64,000 nucleotides of DNA from Acidicapsa dinghuensis (GTDB taxonomy: Bacteria > Acidobacteriota > Terriglobia > Terriglobales > Acidobacteriaceae). Shown piece by piece: positions 26,869-37,429 of the stretch. The DNA is taken from NCBI RefSeq assembly GCF_025685685.1, contig NZ_JAGSYH010000003.1:248001-312000 (forward strand), written 5' to 3'. A model generated the notes under the pieces. It saw only the letters and a list, made by a program, of their open reading frames with translations. It was not told the DNA's origin and searched no databases. Position 1 is the first letter of the stretch, and the number at the start of each line of letters is the position of its first letter. A program made the position numbers and the translations under genes.

Positions 26869-27801
26869 TCAGTGACCGTGCTCTTCGAGATACTTCTCTG
26901 CCTCAAGAGCAGCCATGCAGCCGGTGCCAGCGGCGGTGATGGCCTGGCGGTAGCGGCGGTCCTGCACGTCTCCGCAGGCAAAGATGCCGGGAACGCGGGT
27001 CATGACATTGTCTTTGGTGACGATGTAGCCCTCGTCGTCGAGATCGATCTGGCCATGGAACATCTTGGCATTGGGTTCGTGGCCGATGCCGAGGAAGAAT
27101 CCGGTGACGGGAAGGACCGACTTCTCGTTGGTCTTGATGTTGCGGATGTGCAGGCCGCGGACGGACTTCTCTTCGACGCCGAGCACTTCGTCAACGACGG
27201 TATTGGTGACAATCTCGATCTTGGGATGAGCGATGACGCGCTCAAGCATTACCTTGGAGGCGCGGAAGCTTTCGCGACGATGGATGAGATAGACCTTGGT
27301 GGCGAAGCGAGTGAGGAATAGCGCTTCCTCCATGGCGGTGTCGCCGCCGCCGACTACGGCAATGTCGTGACCTGAGAAGAAGAATCCATCGCAGGTGGCG
27401 CAGCTTGAGACGCCATGGCCGATCAGGGCCTGTTCACTAGGCAGACCGAGCCAGCGCGCGCTGGCGCCTGAGGCAATGATGAGCGTCCGGGTGTGAATCT
27501 CGCCCTGAGAGGTCTTGAGCTTGAAGGGATGCGACTTGAGGTCGACGGAAACCAGGTGGCTCAGCTTGAATTCAGCACCGAAGCGCGCAGCCTGTTTCTT
27601 CATGTTTTCAATGAGTTCCGGCCCCTGGATGCCCTCTGGCCAACCGGGAAAGTTCTCAACCAGCGTGGTGATGGAGAGCTGGCCGCCGGGCTCGTGGCCC
27701 TCAAGAACAAGGGGTTTCAGGTTGGCGCGTGCGGTGTAGATAGCAGCGGTGAGGCCGGCGCAGCCGGAGCCGAGAATAACTGTGTCGCGAATCTCTTCCA
27801 T
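26869..27801 (-). CDS. trxB: Thioredoxin-disulfide reductase
   Basis: FAD enzyme that passes electrons from NADPH to thioredoxin. 310 residues with FAD-binding GSGCAGLTAAIYTARA at the N-terminus, the redox pair in CATCDGFFF (Cys134, Cys137), the NADPH-binding GGGDTAMEEALFLTRFA, and the C-terminal FAD motif GIFACGDVQDRRYRQAITAAGTG. All match the classical low-molecular-weight class. Contrast with the fused reductase at 53897-55564, which lacks the CxxC. AAGG precedes ATG 27801. First gene of the trxB-yggS-yggU operon, divergent from a small unknown gene. Confidence 0.97.
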   Translation of the reverse strand: MEEIRDTVILGSGCAGLTAAIYTARANLKPLVLEGHEPGGQLSITTLVENFPGWPEGIQGPELIENMKKQAARFGAEFKLSHLVSVDLKSHPFKLKTSQGEIHTRTLIIASGASARWLGLPSEQALIGHGVSSCATCDGFFFSGHDIAVVGGGDTAMEEALFLTRFATKVYLIHRRESFRASKVMLERVIAHPKIEIVTNTVVDEVLGVEEKSVRGLHIRNIKTNEKSVLPVTGFFLGIGHEPNAKMFHGQIDLDDEGYIVTKDNVMTRVPGIFACGDVQDRRYRQAITAAGTGCMAALEAEKYLEEHGH

Positions 27802-27985
27802 GATATGTACCTTGACGATTGTAACGGAGCCTTTCTGCGGGGCGCATCCGTTAAACCAACCGGCTTATCCATCGGTTCGACTGGGACCGAGGTAAGACGG
27901 CGTCTGGTGTATGCCTCCTGACAATGGATGCGCGGGAATCGCATTCGGCTCAAAGCGAAGATAAACCGGCTGTAAGATAGAGCGT

Positions 27986-28186
27986 ATGGCCAACCTGACG
28001 CTGATATACGGATTGCGGCTGCTCCCTGAGGGAGAAGTGACTGAGGTAAAAGACGCGGTGTTACAGCTTGCCAACGGACATGAGGCGCGGGTCACGATGC
28101 ATGTGCTGGAGGGCTCGCGCGAGGAGATCGAGCGGCAGCTCAAGATGAGCCTAGATGCTTTCTTCGATTTCTACCCCGAAATTTAG
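27986..28186 (+). CDS. Small conserved-looking hypothetical protein
   Basis: 66 residues, not recognised. Predicted as beta-alpha-beta: ANLTLIYGLRLLPEGEVTEVKD, QLANGHEARVTMHVLEG, then an amphipathic helix SREEIERQLKMSLDAFFDFY. Codon use looks like its neighbours and the protein is acidic and well structured for its size, which favours a real gene. ATG 27986 has only a weak AGAG upstream, and a TAAGAT stretch (-10-like) lies seven bases before the ATG, so the transcript could be nearly leaderless. Divergent from trxB. Function unknown. Confidence 0.55.
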   Translation: MANLTLIYGLRLLPEGEVTEVKDAVLQLANGHEARVTMHVLEGSREEIERQLKMSLDAFFDFYPEI

Positions 28187-28231
28187 AGATCTCTGACCCC
28201 GGCACGTTAAAACCACCCTAGAAATCTCTGA
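28184..28231. repeat. Spaced 13-bp direct repeat containing a palindrome
   Basis: TAGAGATCTCTGA at 28184-28196 and TAGAAATCTCTGA at 28219-28231, one mismatch, 35 bases apart start to start. The first contains the perfect palindrome AGAGATCTCT. Lies at the end of the small gene and before the leader of the large secreted protein; possibly an operator pair. Confidence 0.45.
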
Positions 28232-28346
28232 TCTTACGCATGAATTCTGGCCCTGCTCCTGCATGCGAGGCAGTGGATGCCAGCGCGTTCTGTGCGGTTA
28301 ATTGAGCCGGAGCGAACGCTGGATTTGTTCCCTGCGGAGCAATTGG

Positions 28347-31300
28347 GTGGGTTTGGCTTTCAGGATAGGCAGGAAGGTTATCGGACGCGGGTGCGTGCTC
28401 GCGCTGGGCATCCATGCGTTGGCTATTTGCGTCTGCTTTTCCGCCGGTCTGGAAGATGCCTTTGCCGGAGGGCCGAAGTATGTGGCGGGAGCTACTTATT
28501 TCAACGCGGCCGTGATGGGCCAGCCCGTTGTCTGGGCCAACGGACGGCTGCACTACTTTGTGGACCAGGGCTCGCTGGGTCCATTGTTGAATGCGCAGGC
28601 CGTGGCGATGGTGGATGCTGCGGCGGCGGTGTGGAATGCGGTGCCGACGGCAGCTGTCCAGCTCACCGATGCGGGATCTCTGGCAGAAGACGTAAATGGC
28701 GGCAATGTCGTGGCCGGAAATGGGGTGCTGGATGCGCCGAACGATGTTGTGCCCGATGCGACAGCGACACCTGTTGCCGTGATCTTCGATTCGGATGGAG
28801 CGGTGATCGATGCACTGGAAGGATCGGGAGCGAGCGATCCGACATCTTGCCAGCTCAATGGGGTACTTTACTGGATCGACAACATGACAACCAACGCCAA
28901 TTTTGCGCACGGCGTGATTGTGGTGAATGGCCGCTGTGCTACGTCGGCGAGCCTGCTGCAAATGATGAGCTATCAGTTGGAGCGGGCCTTCGGGCGCATC
29001 CTGGGGTTGGATTATTCGCAGGTGAACGACGATGCACTGAAGAACAGCAGCGAAACGAACGGTCCACTGGGCTGGCCGATCATGGAGCCGGCGAACTATG
29101 AATGCGGCGAGACGGGTGGAAGCTGCATACCGAATCCGACGCAGATTCGGTATGACGATGTAGCTGCGGCGAGCCGGATGTATCCGGTGACTGCGTCGAA
29201 TCTGGCGAACTTTCCGGGAAAGCAGCTTACCGCTGCCAATACGGTATCGATTCAGGGAACGATCAGCTTTCGCAATGCGCAGGGGATGCAGGGCGTGAAT
29301 GTGGTAGCGCGGCCGCTGGATGCGAATGGGAATCCGCTGTACCAGTACACGGTGACGTTTGTTTCGGGTGCGTATTTCACGGGAAATCATGGAAATGAGA
29401 TCACCGGGTATGTGGATACGCAAGGGAATCGGTATGACCGCTTTGGCAGCAGCAATACTTCGATGCAAGGATACTTTGACCTGAGTGCGATTCCGCTGCC
29501 GCCAGGCGTGACCACGGCAAACTATCAGGTGACCTTCGAAGCTGTGAATCCGCAATATGCGAATAGCGAGTCGGTTGGGCCGTATGTACTCGGTTCGCCT
29601 GCACCATCGGGCACGATGACGACGATAACGTTGACAGGCCTGACGGCGGGCGGCAGCAAACAGCTTGCGATTATGGTGGCAAATTCGGCTGGTGAGACCA
29701 CGCCAATCCGGATTCCGGTGGGACCAAATCCAAGACCGGACATGATTATGGAACCGGAATTCCGTCTGGTGATGCAGCCGGGCTCCGGCGCTTCTAGTGG
29801 ATCAGATCTGCGCACGGCGATCAGCCCGGTACGTATACCGGCGGCACTTGGGACAGAGGCTGATCCAGAGCCTTTGCCTCCGTCCGGCGAGTGGACCAGC
29901 ACCCTCAACAAAATTGGCGGAGGGGGCTGGTATTCGTTTCCGGTGCAGGCAAACCGGGTCTTCACTGTTGTGACGCAAGCTCTCGATGAGACCGGCACGC
30001 CGAGTTCAGTGAAGGCCATGCCCAGCATCGGAGTGTGGGATGCTTTTGCTGCGATCGGCTCGGCTCCAGCAGCGTTCGCCTCTGCTGCAAATGGCGTGGC
30101 TACGGGCGAAACGTGGCTGCAGGTTTCGAGCGCTGCAGCCGATACGGTGCGGTTGGGCATTCAGGATGCTCGCGGGGATGGGCGCTCAGACTACGCCTAT
30201 CATGGCTGGGTTTTGTATGCGGATTCAGTGTCTCCAGAGCGGCTGCCTGCTGCGGGAGGAGCGTTTGTCATTAGCGGCATGGGATTTCGCACTGGAGACA
30301 CGGTTTTTGTTGGAGGGGCCAATGCACAGGTAACGAGCATTTTGCCGAACGAGATTACCGCGATTGCTCCAGCAGCGGGAGCCGGAATTTCCAGTTCGCA
30401 GGATGTAACCGTCAACGATCTTCCCGGCTTTAATGCGACGGCCGTGATTCCAGGCGGAATTAGTTACGATGCAGTAGCGGGGGATGCTTTAAGCATCGTT
30501 GCGGCTCCGGCAAATCAAGTGCCTCTGAATGTGCCGCAGCCTTTCACGGTGAAGGCTGTTGGCTCGGATGGGACGCCTGGGGGCGGAGTTACCGTGACGT
30601 ACGCGATTGCGTCCGGAGCGGCTTCGCTTGGGTGTGGGCAGACCGTTTGCAGTGTGGTCACCTCAGGCGATGGAACGGCGACGCTGCAGATAGCGGCGAC
30701 AAGCACCGCGATTGCGATTGTCACCGCTTCACTGATCAATGGAGCCAGCGTGCAGGCGCACTTTTATGGCGGGCCCGCGGCAACGATAAGCGTGCTGACG
30801 CCCACGCTGTATCTGGCAGCGGGCGCAACGATGCAATGGCCCGTGCAGGCGCTGGTGCTGAACAACGGGATTCCGGTTGCGGGGCAGAGTGTGAGCTGGC
30901 AATCGGTAAGTGGCATCGCTGCGCCGGGCACAGCGTCTTTGACTAATTCCTCCGGCATTGCCTCTGCGACGCTGACGGTGGGACCGTTGGCGGAAGGAGC
31001 TACGGCAACCTCGAATGCGTGCGTGGCTGGCACGACGAGTTGCGTGGGTTTTGGTGTATTTGGCTCGCGGCCTGAGTTTGGATCTCTGATCGCTGTTTCG
31101 GGGACCGATCAGAGCATGGCTTCCGGCGCTACTCCCGTGCAGGTGGTGTTACGGGCTCTGGACATGGACGGCAATGCCATGGCGGGCGCAACAGTGAACG
31201 TTACACAGGCACTCTACGCGTGGGCTCCGCAATGTTCCGCACATGGCCGATGCGTTCAGGCTCCTTTGCTCGTAACACAAAGCTCGACTTTGACGTCTGC

Positions 31301-31421
31301 TCTGGATGGTTTTGTGTCGATTACTCCGTTGACTCGCTCAGGGGTTGCGACAAAACTGCTCGGTCTCGCGACGACGGGAAATTCAGCGAGCCTGATGTTC
31401 AGTGTTGAGCAGCATCCATGA
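28347..31421 (+). CDS. Secreted protein with degenerate matrixin-like region, IPT/TIG and bacterial Ig-like domains
   Basis: 1024-residue secreted protein. GTG 28347 was chosen because GGAG lies seven bases upstream and it gives a proper signal peptide (basic n-region RIGRKVIGRG, hydrophobic core LALGIHALAICVCF, cleavage around EDAFAG). Residues about 30-240 resemble a matrixin/M10-like metalloprotease fold (MVDAAAAVWNAVPTAAVQL, ending in RILGLDYS), but the zinc motif HExxHxxGxxH is replaced by RAFGRILGLDY at residues 213-223, so catalysis is not expected. C-terminal parts include an IPT/TIG-like domain (SGMGFRTGDTVFVGGANAQV) and invasin-type Ig-like domains (GTPGGGVTVTYAIASGAASL, LDMDGNAMAGATVNV). 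Probably a surface binding protein. Confidence 0.82.
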   Translation: MGLAFRIGRKVIGRGCVLALGIHALAICVCFSAGLEDAFAGGPKYVAGATYFNAAVMGQPVVWANGRLHYFVDQGSLGPLLNAQAVAMVDAAAAVWNAVPTAAVQLTDAGSLAEDVNGGNVVAGNGVLDAPNDVVPDATATPVAVIFDSDGAVIDALEGSGASDPTSCQLNGVLYWIDNMTTNANFAHGVIVVNGRCATSASLLQMMSYQLERAFGRILGLDYSQVNDDALKNSSETNGPLGWPIMEPANYECGETGGSCIPNPTQIRYDDVAAASRMYPVTASNLANFPGKQLTAANTVSIQGTISFRNAQGMQGVNVVARPLDANGNPLYQYTVTFVSGAYFTGNHGNEITGYVDTQGNRYDRFGSSNTSMQGYFDLSAIPLPPGVTTANYQVTFEAVNPQYANSESVGPYVLGSPAPSGTMTTITLTGLTAGGSKQLAIMVANSAGETTPIRIPVGPNPRPDMIMEPEFRLVMQPGSGASSGSDLRTAISPVRIPAALGTEADPEPLPPSGEWTSTLNKIGGGGWYSFPVQANRVFTVVTQALDETGTPSSVKAMPSIGVWDAFAAIGSAPAAFASAANGVATGETWLQVSSAAADTVRLGIQDARGDGRSDYAYHGWVLYADSVSPERLPAAGGAFVISGMGFRTGDTVFVGGANAQVTSILPNEITAIAPAAGAGISSSQDVTVNDLPGFNATAVIPGGISYDAVAGDALSIVAAPANQVPLNVPQPFTVKAVGSDGTPGGGVTVTYAIASGAASLGCGQTVCSVVTSGDGTATLQIAATSTAIAIVTASLINGASVQAHFYGGPAATISVLTPTLYLAAGATMQWPVQALVLNNGIPVAGQSVSWQSVSGIAAPGTASLTNSSGIASATLTVGPLAEGATATSNACVAGTTSCVGFGVFGSRPEFGSLIAVSGTDQSMASGATPVQVVLRALDMDGNAMAGATVNVTQALYAWAPQCSAHGRCVQAPLLVTQSSTLTSALDGFVSITPLTRSGVATKLLGLATTGNSASLMFSVEQHP

Positions 31422-31591
31422 TGCGCGATGGATTCTTGTCTTCAATTTCTGGGTTCGATTATGGTCGATGGGATTGGCGTTCAACCGCTCAAAGGCGGCT
31501 GAAGATATTTCTCACACGCAGCAGATGCCGTTTATCAAGACCTATGACTCGTTTTCAGGCTTCGCCGCATCAGAAACTGTGAGGACTGGAA

Positions 31592-33007
31592 ATGAACGAG
31601 ACCAACACTTCTCCGTGGGCTGCACAAACCGGTGGCCGCAGACCTCGGGTGGCTGTGGTCGGCGGCGGTTTCGCCGGCATCAATGCGGCAATGGAATTGG
31701 GTAAGTTAGCAGTGGATGTGACGCTGATCGATCGCCGCAACCATCACACGTTTCAGCCGCTGCTATACCAGGTCGCTCTCGCGGTGCTGTCACCTGCGCA
31801 GATAGCGCAGCCGATCCGAGGCATTCTGAAAAACTTCAATAATACTCAGGTTCTGATGGATGAGGTGACGGGAATCGATTCTTCGGAACACGAGTTGCAG
31901 CTCGCCAGTGGAACGACGATCCAATACGACTACCTGATTCTGGCGACGGGTGCAACGCATTCTTATTTTGGTCATGAGGAGTGGGCGAAGAGTGCGCCGG
32001 GACTGAAGTCGATAGAGGATGCGCTTGAGATTCGCCGCAGGGTCTTGCTGGCGTTTGAATTGGCAGAACGGCACATGCTGGAACATGGGTGGCATCCGCC
32101 CTTGAATTTTGTGGTGATCGGCGGTGGCCCGACGGGAGTTGAGCTGGCTGGGGCGATTTCGGATATCGCGCGGCTGTACCTGCGGCATGACTTCCGCAAG
32201 ATTCAGCCGAGCGAGGCGCGGGTGTTGCTGGTCGAAGGATCGCCGCGAGTGCTGGCGACGTTTCCGGAGGATTTATCTGAAAAAGCGCTGAAGCAACTGA
32301 AAGACATCGGCGTCGAGGTATGGAATAACAAGCAGGTGACGGAGGTTGGCCCCGGCTACGTAAAGGTCGGGGATGAGCGCGTTGAGGCCGCGGTTATTTT
32401 GTGGGCCGCAGGAGTAGCTGCATCACCGCTAGGGAGGATGCTGGGAGCACCGGTGAGCAAGCGCGGCACGGTCATTGTCGACAGATTCCTCAATCCGACA
32501 GATATGCCGGAGGTATTTGTCTGCGGAGATCTGGCTTATTTCGAGCAGGATGGGCATCCGGTGCCGGGAGTGGCGCAACCTGCGATGCAGATGGGGCGGC
32601 ATGCGGCGCGAATGATTGCCGCTGACCTAGCGGGCAAGCCTCGCACCGGTTTTCGCTATTTCGACAAAGGGGATATGGCAACGATTGGACGGCTGGCGGC
32701 CGTGGCGAAGATCGAATGGCCGTTTAAGGCTCACTGGGGCGGATTCATGGCCTGGATCACCTGGTCGGTCATCCACATCTATTTCCTGATCGGCTTCCGC
32801 AACCGCCTGCAACTTTTCTGGTCCTGGACGTGGACGTTCTTCACCTTTACCGATAGCGCCCGGCTGATCACCGGAGATCAAAGGCTGCCGGGTTGGGAGG
32901 ATGCAACTCACGGGTCGGCGCATGATCCCGAAAATCCCGTTCCGGGGCAAATTCCGGGAGTGGAGCCGGTTGGGATGGCGGCTGCCGAGGCACGCCAGCG
33001 CAGATAA
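31592..33007 (+). CDS. Type II NADH dehydrogenase-like FAD oxidoreductase
   Basis: Single-subunit, non-proton-pumping NADH:quinone oxidoreductase, attached to the cytoplasmic membrane. 471 residues with FAD-binding VAVVGGGFAGINAAMELG, the quinone-site-like segment HHTFQPLLYQVALAVLSPAQIAQPIR, the NADH-binding FVVIGGGPTGVELAGAISDIA, and PEVFVCGDLAYFEQDGHPVPGVAQPAMQMG. C-terminal WPFKAHWGGFMAWITWSVIHIYFLIGFRNR-type helix (only partly quoted) is the membrane anchor. Start ATG 31592 has GAGG about eight bases upstream. Monocistronic, 27 bases ahead of serS, so read-through is possible. Start of respiratory electron entry as an alternative to complex I. Confidence 0.93.
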   Translation: MNETNTSPWAAQTGGRRPRVAVVGGGFAGINAAMELGKLAVDVTLIDRRNHHTFQPLLYQVALAVLSPAQIAQPIRGILKNFNNTQVLMDEVTGIDSSEHELQLASGTTIQYDYLILATGATHSYFGHEEWAKSAPGLKSIEDALEIRRRVLLAFELAERHMLEHGWHPPLNFVVIGGGPTGVELAGAISDIARLYLRHDFRKIQPSEARVLLVEGSPRVLATFPEDLSEKALKQLKDIGVEVWNNKQVTEVGPGYVKVGDERVEAAVILWAAGVAASPLGRMLGAPVSKRGTVIVDRFLNPTDMPEVFVCGDLAYFEQDGHPVPGVAQPAMQMGRHAARMIAADLAGKPRTGFRYFDKGDMATIGRLAAVAKIEWPFKAHWGGFMAWITWSVIHIYFLIGFRNRLQLFWSWTWTFFTFTDSARLITGDQRLPGWEDATHGSAHDPENPVPGQIPGVEPVGMAAAEARQRR

Positions 33008-33022
33008 CACCCGGTCTAGTAA

Positions 33023-34363
<1,341 letters not shown>

Positions 34364-34403
34364 CATATTTGCGCTGACCCGGATCGATTCGCGTGTGGAT
34401 GGT

Positions 34404-34796
34404 ATGAGTCAAAACACGATTGGCAAGACATTTCGCAGTTACTTTTTCTGGACGCATCCGAGAGGCAGTTTTCATTACGACGTAATGGTGACGCTGATTC
34501 TGGCGTTTATTTTTATTACCCCACGCTTCTGGGATTTCGGCGATAAAGCTCCTGAGAATGGAGCGTTGGCTGGACCGATCCAGGTACTGCGCGATGGCAA
34601 CTATGGGCTGGTGATTACGGTTCCGGCAAACAGCGTGAATGTAACACCGGACGCGGATATCCGCACGGTGCGAAAGGCGCTGCATGTGGCTATTCAGCCA
34701 GTTACGGGGGATGCGGTTTCCGTGGTGAAGTGGGAGACTGCCGATTATGACGCCAATGGCAAGCCGGGCTCATGGAAGGTCTGGGCGCATCGCTAG
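34404..34796 (+). CDS. Hypothetical single-pass membrane protein
   Basis: 130 residues, not recognised. One membrane segment (YDVMVTLILAFIFITPRFWDF, residues about 27-47) between an N-terminal RSYFFWTHPRGSFHYD and a C-terminal domain of mainly beta strands (GNYGLVITVPANSVNVTPD, ALHVAIQPVTGDAVSVVKW). The topology suggests the C-terminal domain is on the outside of the inner membrane. An ATG at 34404 is preferred over an upstream GTG at 34395. Codon use matches its surroundings. Located between serS and a LolA-like gene. Possibly an envelope protein with a small beta-rich domain. Confidence 0.72.
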   Translation: MSQNTIGKTFRSYFFWTHPRGSFHYDVMVTLILAFIFITPRFWDFGDKAPENGALAGPIQVLRDGNYGLVITVPANSVNVTPDADIRTVRKALHVAIQPVTGDAVSVVKWETADYDANGKPGSWKVWAHR

Positions 34797-34907
34797 GATG
34801 AGCTATCCGGTGTGGAATCAAGGATTGCCGACGTTAGGTGTTCGGGAATCGGTGGTATGGCTGGCATCCTTCGTGGTTTTCTTTCCGTCCAATGAAGCTG
34901 GAGAGAT

Positions 34908-35627
34908 ATGAAAGACTTCAGGAAATTTTTACGCTTTGGATGTGTACCACTGGTGGCTTTTGCCGTAGCGGGAACCGCGATTGCGGCGGACAATCTGCAG
35001 CCGGTGCTGAGTAAGCTGGACGAGTCCTCCAAGACTTTTAGCTCTGCAGAAGCCGACATCGTATGGGAAGGCACGCAGGTCAATCCCGTTCCAGATACAG
35101 ATACGCAGAGCGGGACAGTGGTCTTTGCGCGGTCTGGTGGACAGATGCGGGTTGCCGTGCACATCAAAGCCGACAATGGGAAACCGTACCAAAAAGATAT
35201 GGTTTACGCCGACGGAGTAGGCAAACTCTATGAACCGGCGATCAAGCAGTTGCAGGTATTTCAGGTTGGGAATCGGCGCGACCAGTTGAACTCTTTCCTC
35301 ACCCTGGGCTTTGGCGGGAGCGGCGCTGACCTCGAAAAGAACTGGAATGTGCAGTCACAGGGAGTAGAGGCGGTAAATGGCGTTCAAGCAGCGAAACTGC
35401 TGCTCACTCCGAAAGATGCGGCGCTGACCAAGTCGACGCCGAAGGTGCTTCTGTGGATTGATACGGCCCGCGGGGTTGCGGTGAAGCAGCAGCGCTATGA
35501 CTCCGATGGAAATTACCTCACATTTACGTATAACCACATCAGGCTAAACGGTAAGGTGCCGGGAGATACGTTTGAGATTAAGACTGCGTCAGGGACGCAG
35601 ACCGTCAATCACTCGGGATCCAACTAA
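34908..35627 (+). CDS. LolA-like outer-membrane lipoprotein-sorting protein
   Basis: Periplasmic protein of 239 residues with a signal peptide (KDFRKFLRFGCVPLVAFAVA, cleavage near AIA-AD). The rest matches the LolA-like fold: a half-open beta barrel with QPVLSKLDESSKTFSSAEAD, VFARSGGQMRVAV, MVYADGVGKLYEPAIKQLQ and VLLWIDTARGVAVKQQRYDSDGNYLTFTY. Such proteins ferry lipoproteins across the periplasm or are paralogues of LolA acting on glycolipids; which one applies cannot be told. Ribosome-binding site GGAGAG lies eight bases before ATG. No LolB or LolCDE gene adjoins it. Confidence 0.88.
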   Translation: MKDFRKFLRFGCVPLVAFAVAGTAIAADNLQPVLSKLDESSKTFSSAEADIVWEGTQVNPVPDTDTQSGTVVFARSGGQMRVAVHIKADNGKPYQKDMVYADGVGKLYEPAIKQLQVFQVGNRRDQLNSFLTLGFGGSGADLEKNWNVQSQGVEAVNGVQAAKLLLTPKDAALTKSTPKVLLWIDTARGVAVKQQRYDSDGNYLTFTYNHIRLNGKVPGDTFEIKTASGTQTVNHSGSN

Positions 35628-35658
35628 GGTGCTCCAAAATGGTTGATGGTTCCCGTGC

Positions 35659-37212
35659 TCAGCGCGTCAGCGCATCCATTGAGCGCCGTCGGAAGATATG
35701 TTGTAGCGAGATGCCACCGGTAGCGAAGAGGAACGGGAAGAACTCCAGCGTATAGCGCGTTTCAGGCGCTTCAATGGTGAGCAGCAGCAGGCAACGTAAT
35801 ACGAGATAGGCCACCATGTACTGCCAGTAGCGCGGTTTGAGAAATAGCCCGTAGATTCCCAAGCCCAAGAAGAGAAGATTAACGACGCCGTAGACGATAC
35901 TAAAGCGGGTCTCGGAACGGTGCAGGTGATACTGCCACCATTTGAGATCGATGGTGAGATTTTCGACACGGGGACGGAAGGTCATGTCCGCCAGACGGCC
36001 CAAAGGCATGAGAATCATGGTGCGGATGGGGTGATCGTGGGCGCGTTCCCGGGCGAGAGCGGCGAAGCGGACATCCAATTCCGGTGGCATGTCAGGGTTG
36101 CGATTGTAGATAGCGAAAATCTGCTCGGTTTCGGCCTTTTGCGCTGGCGAGTCGAAGACCCAGGATGGCAGATCGTTTAGATCGACAGTATCGTCGGGGA
36201 CATTCCAGTAAATGTTGTAGGTGCAGGTGAAATCGAGGCACCAGGTTTTAACCCAATGCTGCCAGCCCAGGTGCGGGTCTTCGCCGGGGTCATTGGCGTA
36301 GCGCGGGGCCAACGGTTCGAAAACGTGGAAGACTTGCCAGTTGCGGACAGCCCAGAAGGCAAAGGGAAGCACTGCAAGGACACCAGCGATCAGAGCTTTG
36401 GAAAGCATAGGCCGTAGTGATTGAGTTGTGGCGCGCGCGAAGAATAGCGCCGGCCAGAGCGCGAATGCCAGAAGTGCGCCGTCGGGACGAAAAAGAGCCG
36501 CGGAGCTTAATGCAAGGGTGAATAGCAGAAGATATAGAATCGAGTGCTGCCTCCTGGTCAGATAACGGTCGAGGGACCACAGGGCGAGGCAGATTGCATC
36601 GAACGTAGGGGACTCGGTGAGCGGCGCTCCGGAAAAGACTGCCGTAAAGGGGCACATGGCAGCGAGCCAGAGTGCGTTCAATCCGGCGCGATCGGTTGAG
36701 ATATTGCGGACAAAGTCGGCAAGAAGCAGGCATGAAAAGAGTTCGAGGGCGATCTGGAAATAACCGACGGCGTTGTAGTTTTCAATACCGAAGACGCGGA
36801 AACAGGTGGCGAGAAAGAGCGGATAACCGGGCAGACGGATGAGCGTGGGATGGATGGAATCGGTGCCAATGGCGAATGTCCCATGCTGCAGGAGATTGCG
36901 GGCTATGGTTCCGTAGATCAGGGCATCGCCGCTGACCTGGGGGAAGGCTCGCATCATCCAAAGCCTAAGAATGAGACCGCCGATTAACGCTGCCAGCGCA
37001 CGCCAGCCCAACCACTGCCAATGCGGGAACGAGATGGGCGACACAGCGCTTACACTAGAGAAAGAAGAGACTGATATTTTGTCGTTCGCAGAAAGTTTCT
37101 CTTGTTTGCTCAGCGCATGACGCTTGAATGCGACCCGGTCCTGGCCGGACGCTTCCTCCTGTTGCTCTTGTACATGTTCTGTCTTGGATTGACGCCCCGA
37201 ACCTGCTTCCAT
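35659..37212 (-). CDS. GT39-like membrane glycosyltransferase
   Basis: Second polytopic glycosyltransferase of this window, about 517 residues. After a polar N-terminus, the first membrane helix (ALAALIGGLILRLWMMRAF) is followed by a periplasmic loop with SGDALIYGTIARNLLQHGTF, where the Asp is the likely catalytic residue as in ArnT/PMT. LPGYPLFLATCFRVFG and about eight further helices follow. Sequence is only distantly similar to the GT39 enzyme at 18154-19965. ATG 37212 was preferred to ATG 37281, since the extra 23 residues show no homology-like features; no good ribosome-binding site precedes either. Divergent from the GH18-NodB-GT2 fusion gene, sharing a 217-base intergenic region, which hints at a common envelope-glycan function. 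Confidence 0.82.
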   Translation of the reverse strand: MEAGSGRQSKTEHVQEQQEEASGQDRVAFKRHALSKQEKLSANDKISVSSFSSVSAVSPISFPHWQWLGWRALAALIGGLILRLWMMRAFPQVSGDALIYGTIARNLLQHGTFAIGTDSIHPTLIRLPGYPLFLATCFRVFGIENYNAVGYFQIALELFSCLLLADFVRNISTDRAGLNALWLAAMCPFTAVFSGAPLTESPTFDAICLALWSLDRYLTRRQHSILYLLLFTLALSSAALFRPDGALLAFALWPALFFARATTQSLRPMLSKALIAGVLAVLPFAFWAVRNWQVFHVFEPLAPRYANDPGEDPHLGWQHWVKTWCLDFTCTYNIYWNVPDDTVDLNDLPSWVFDSPAQKAETEQIFAIYNRNPDMPPELDVRFAALARERAHDHPIRTMILMPLGRLADMTFRPRVENLTIDLKWWQYHLHRSETRFSIVYGVVNLLFLGLGIYGLFLKPRYWQYMVAYLVLRCLLLLTIEAPETRYTLEFFPFLFATGGISLQHIFRRRSMDALTR

Positions 37213-37429
37213 AGGATTCGAGTGTAACCGCTGCCAGCAGAATCGACTGCCGCAGACAGGGACAAGAGCAAGAAGGCACATTCACGCTTTCGATTTCGAA
37301 AGATCTGGAAAGAGCAAAGAGGTTTCGTCTGAGAGACGCATTTCCAGTTACCGAATTCGACTTACTATGTAGGAAATTTTTCCAATCCTCGCGGAGATTT
37401 ATCCGGAACAGCAACAGCAATCCCCAATC

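Noticed and set aside
28218-29555. 445-codon minus-strand frame across the large secreted gene
   Set aside because: Arg/His/Ile-rich shadow frame with no recognisable fold; the plus-strand gene has signal peptide and domains.
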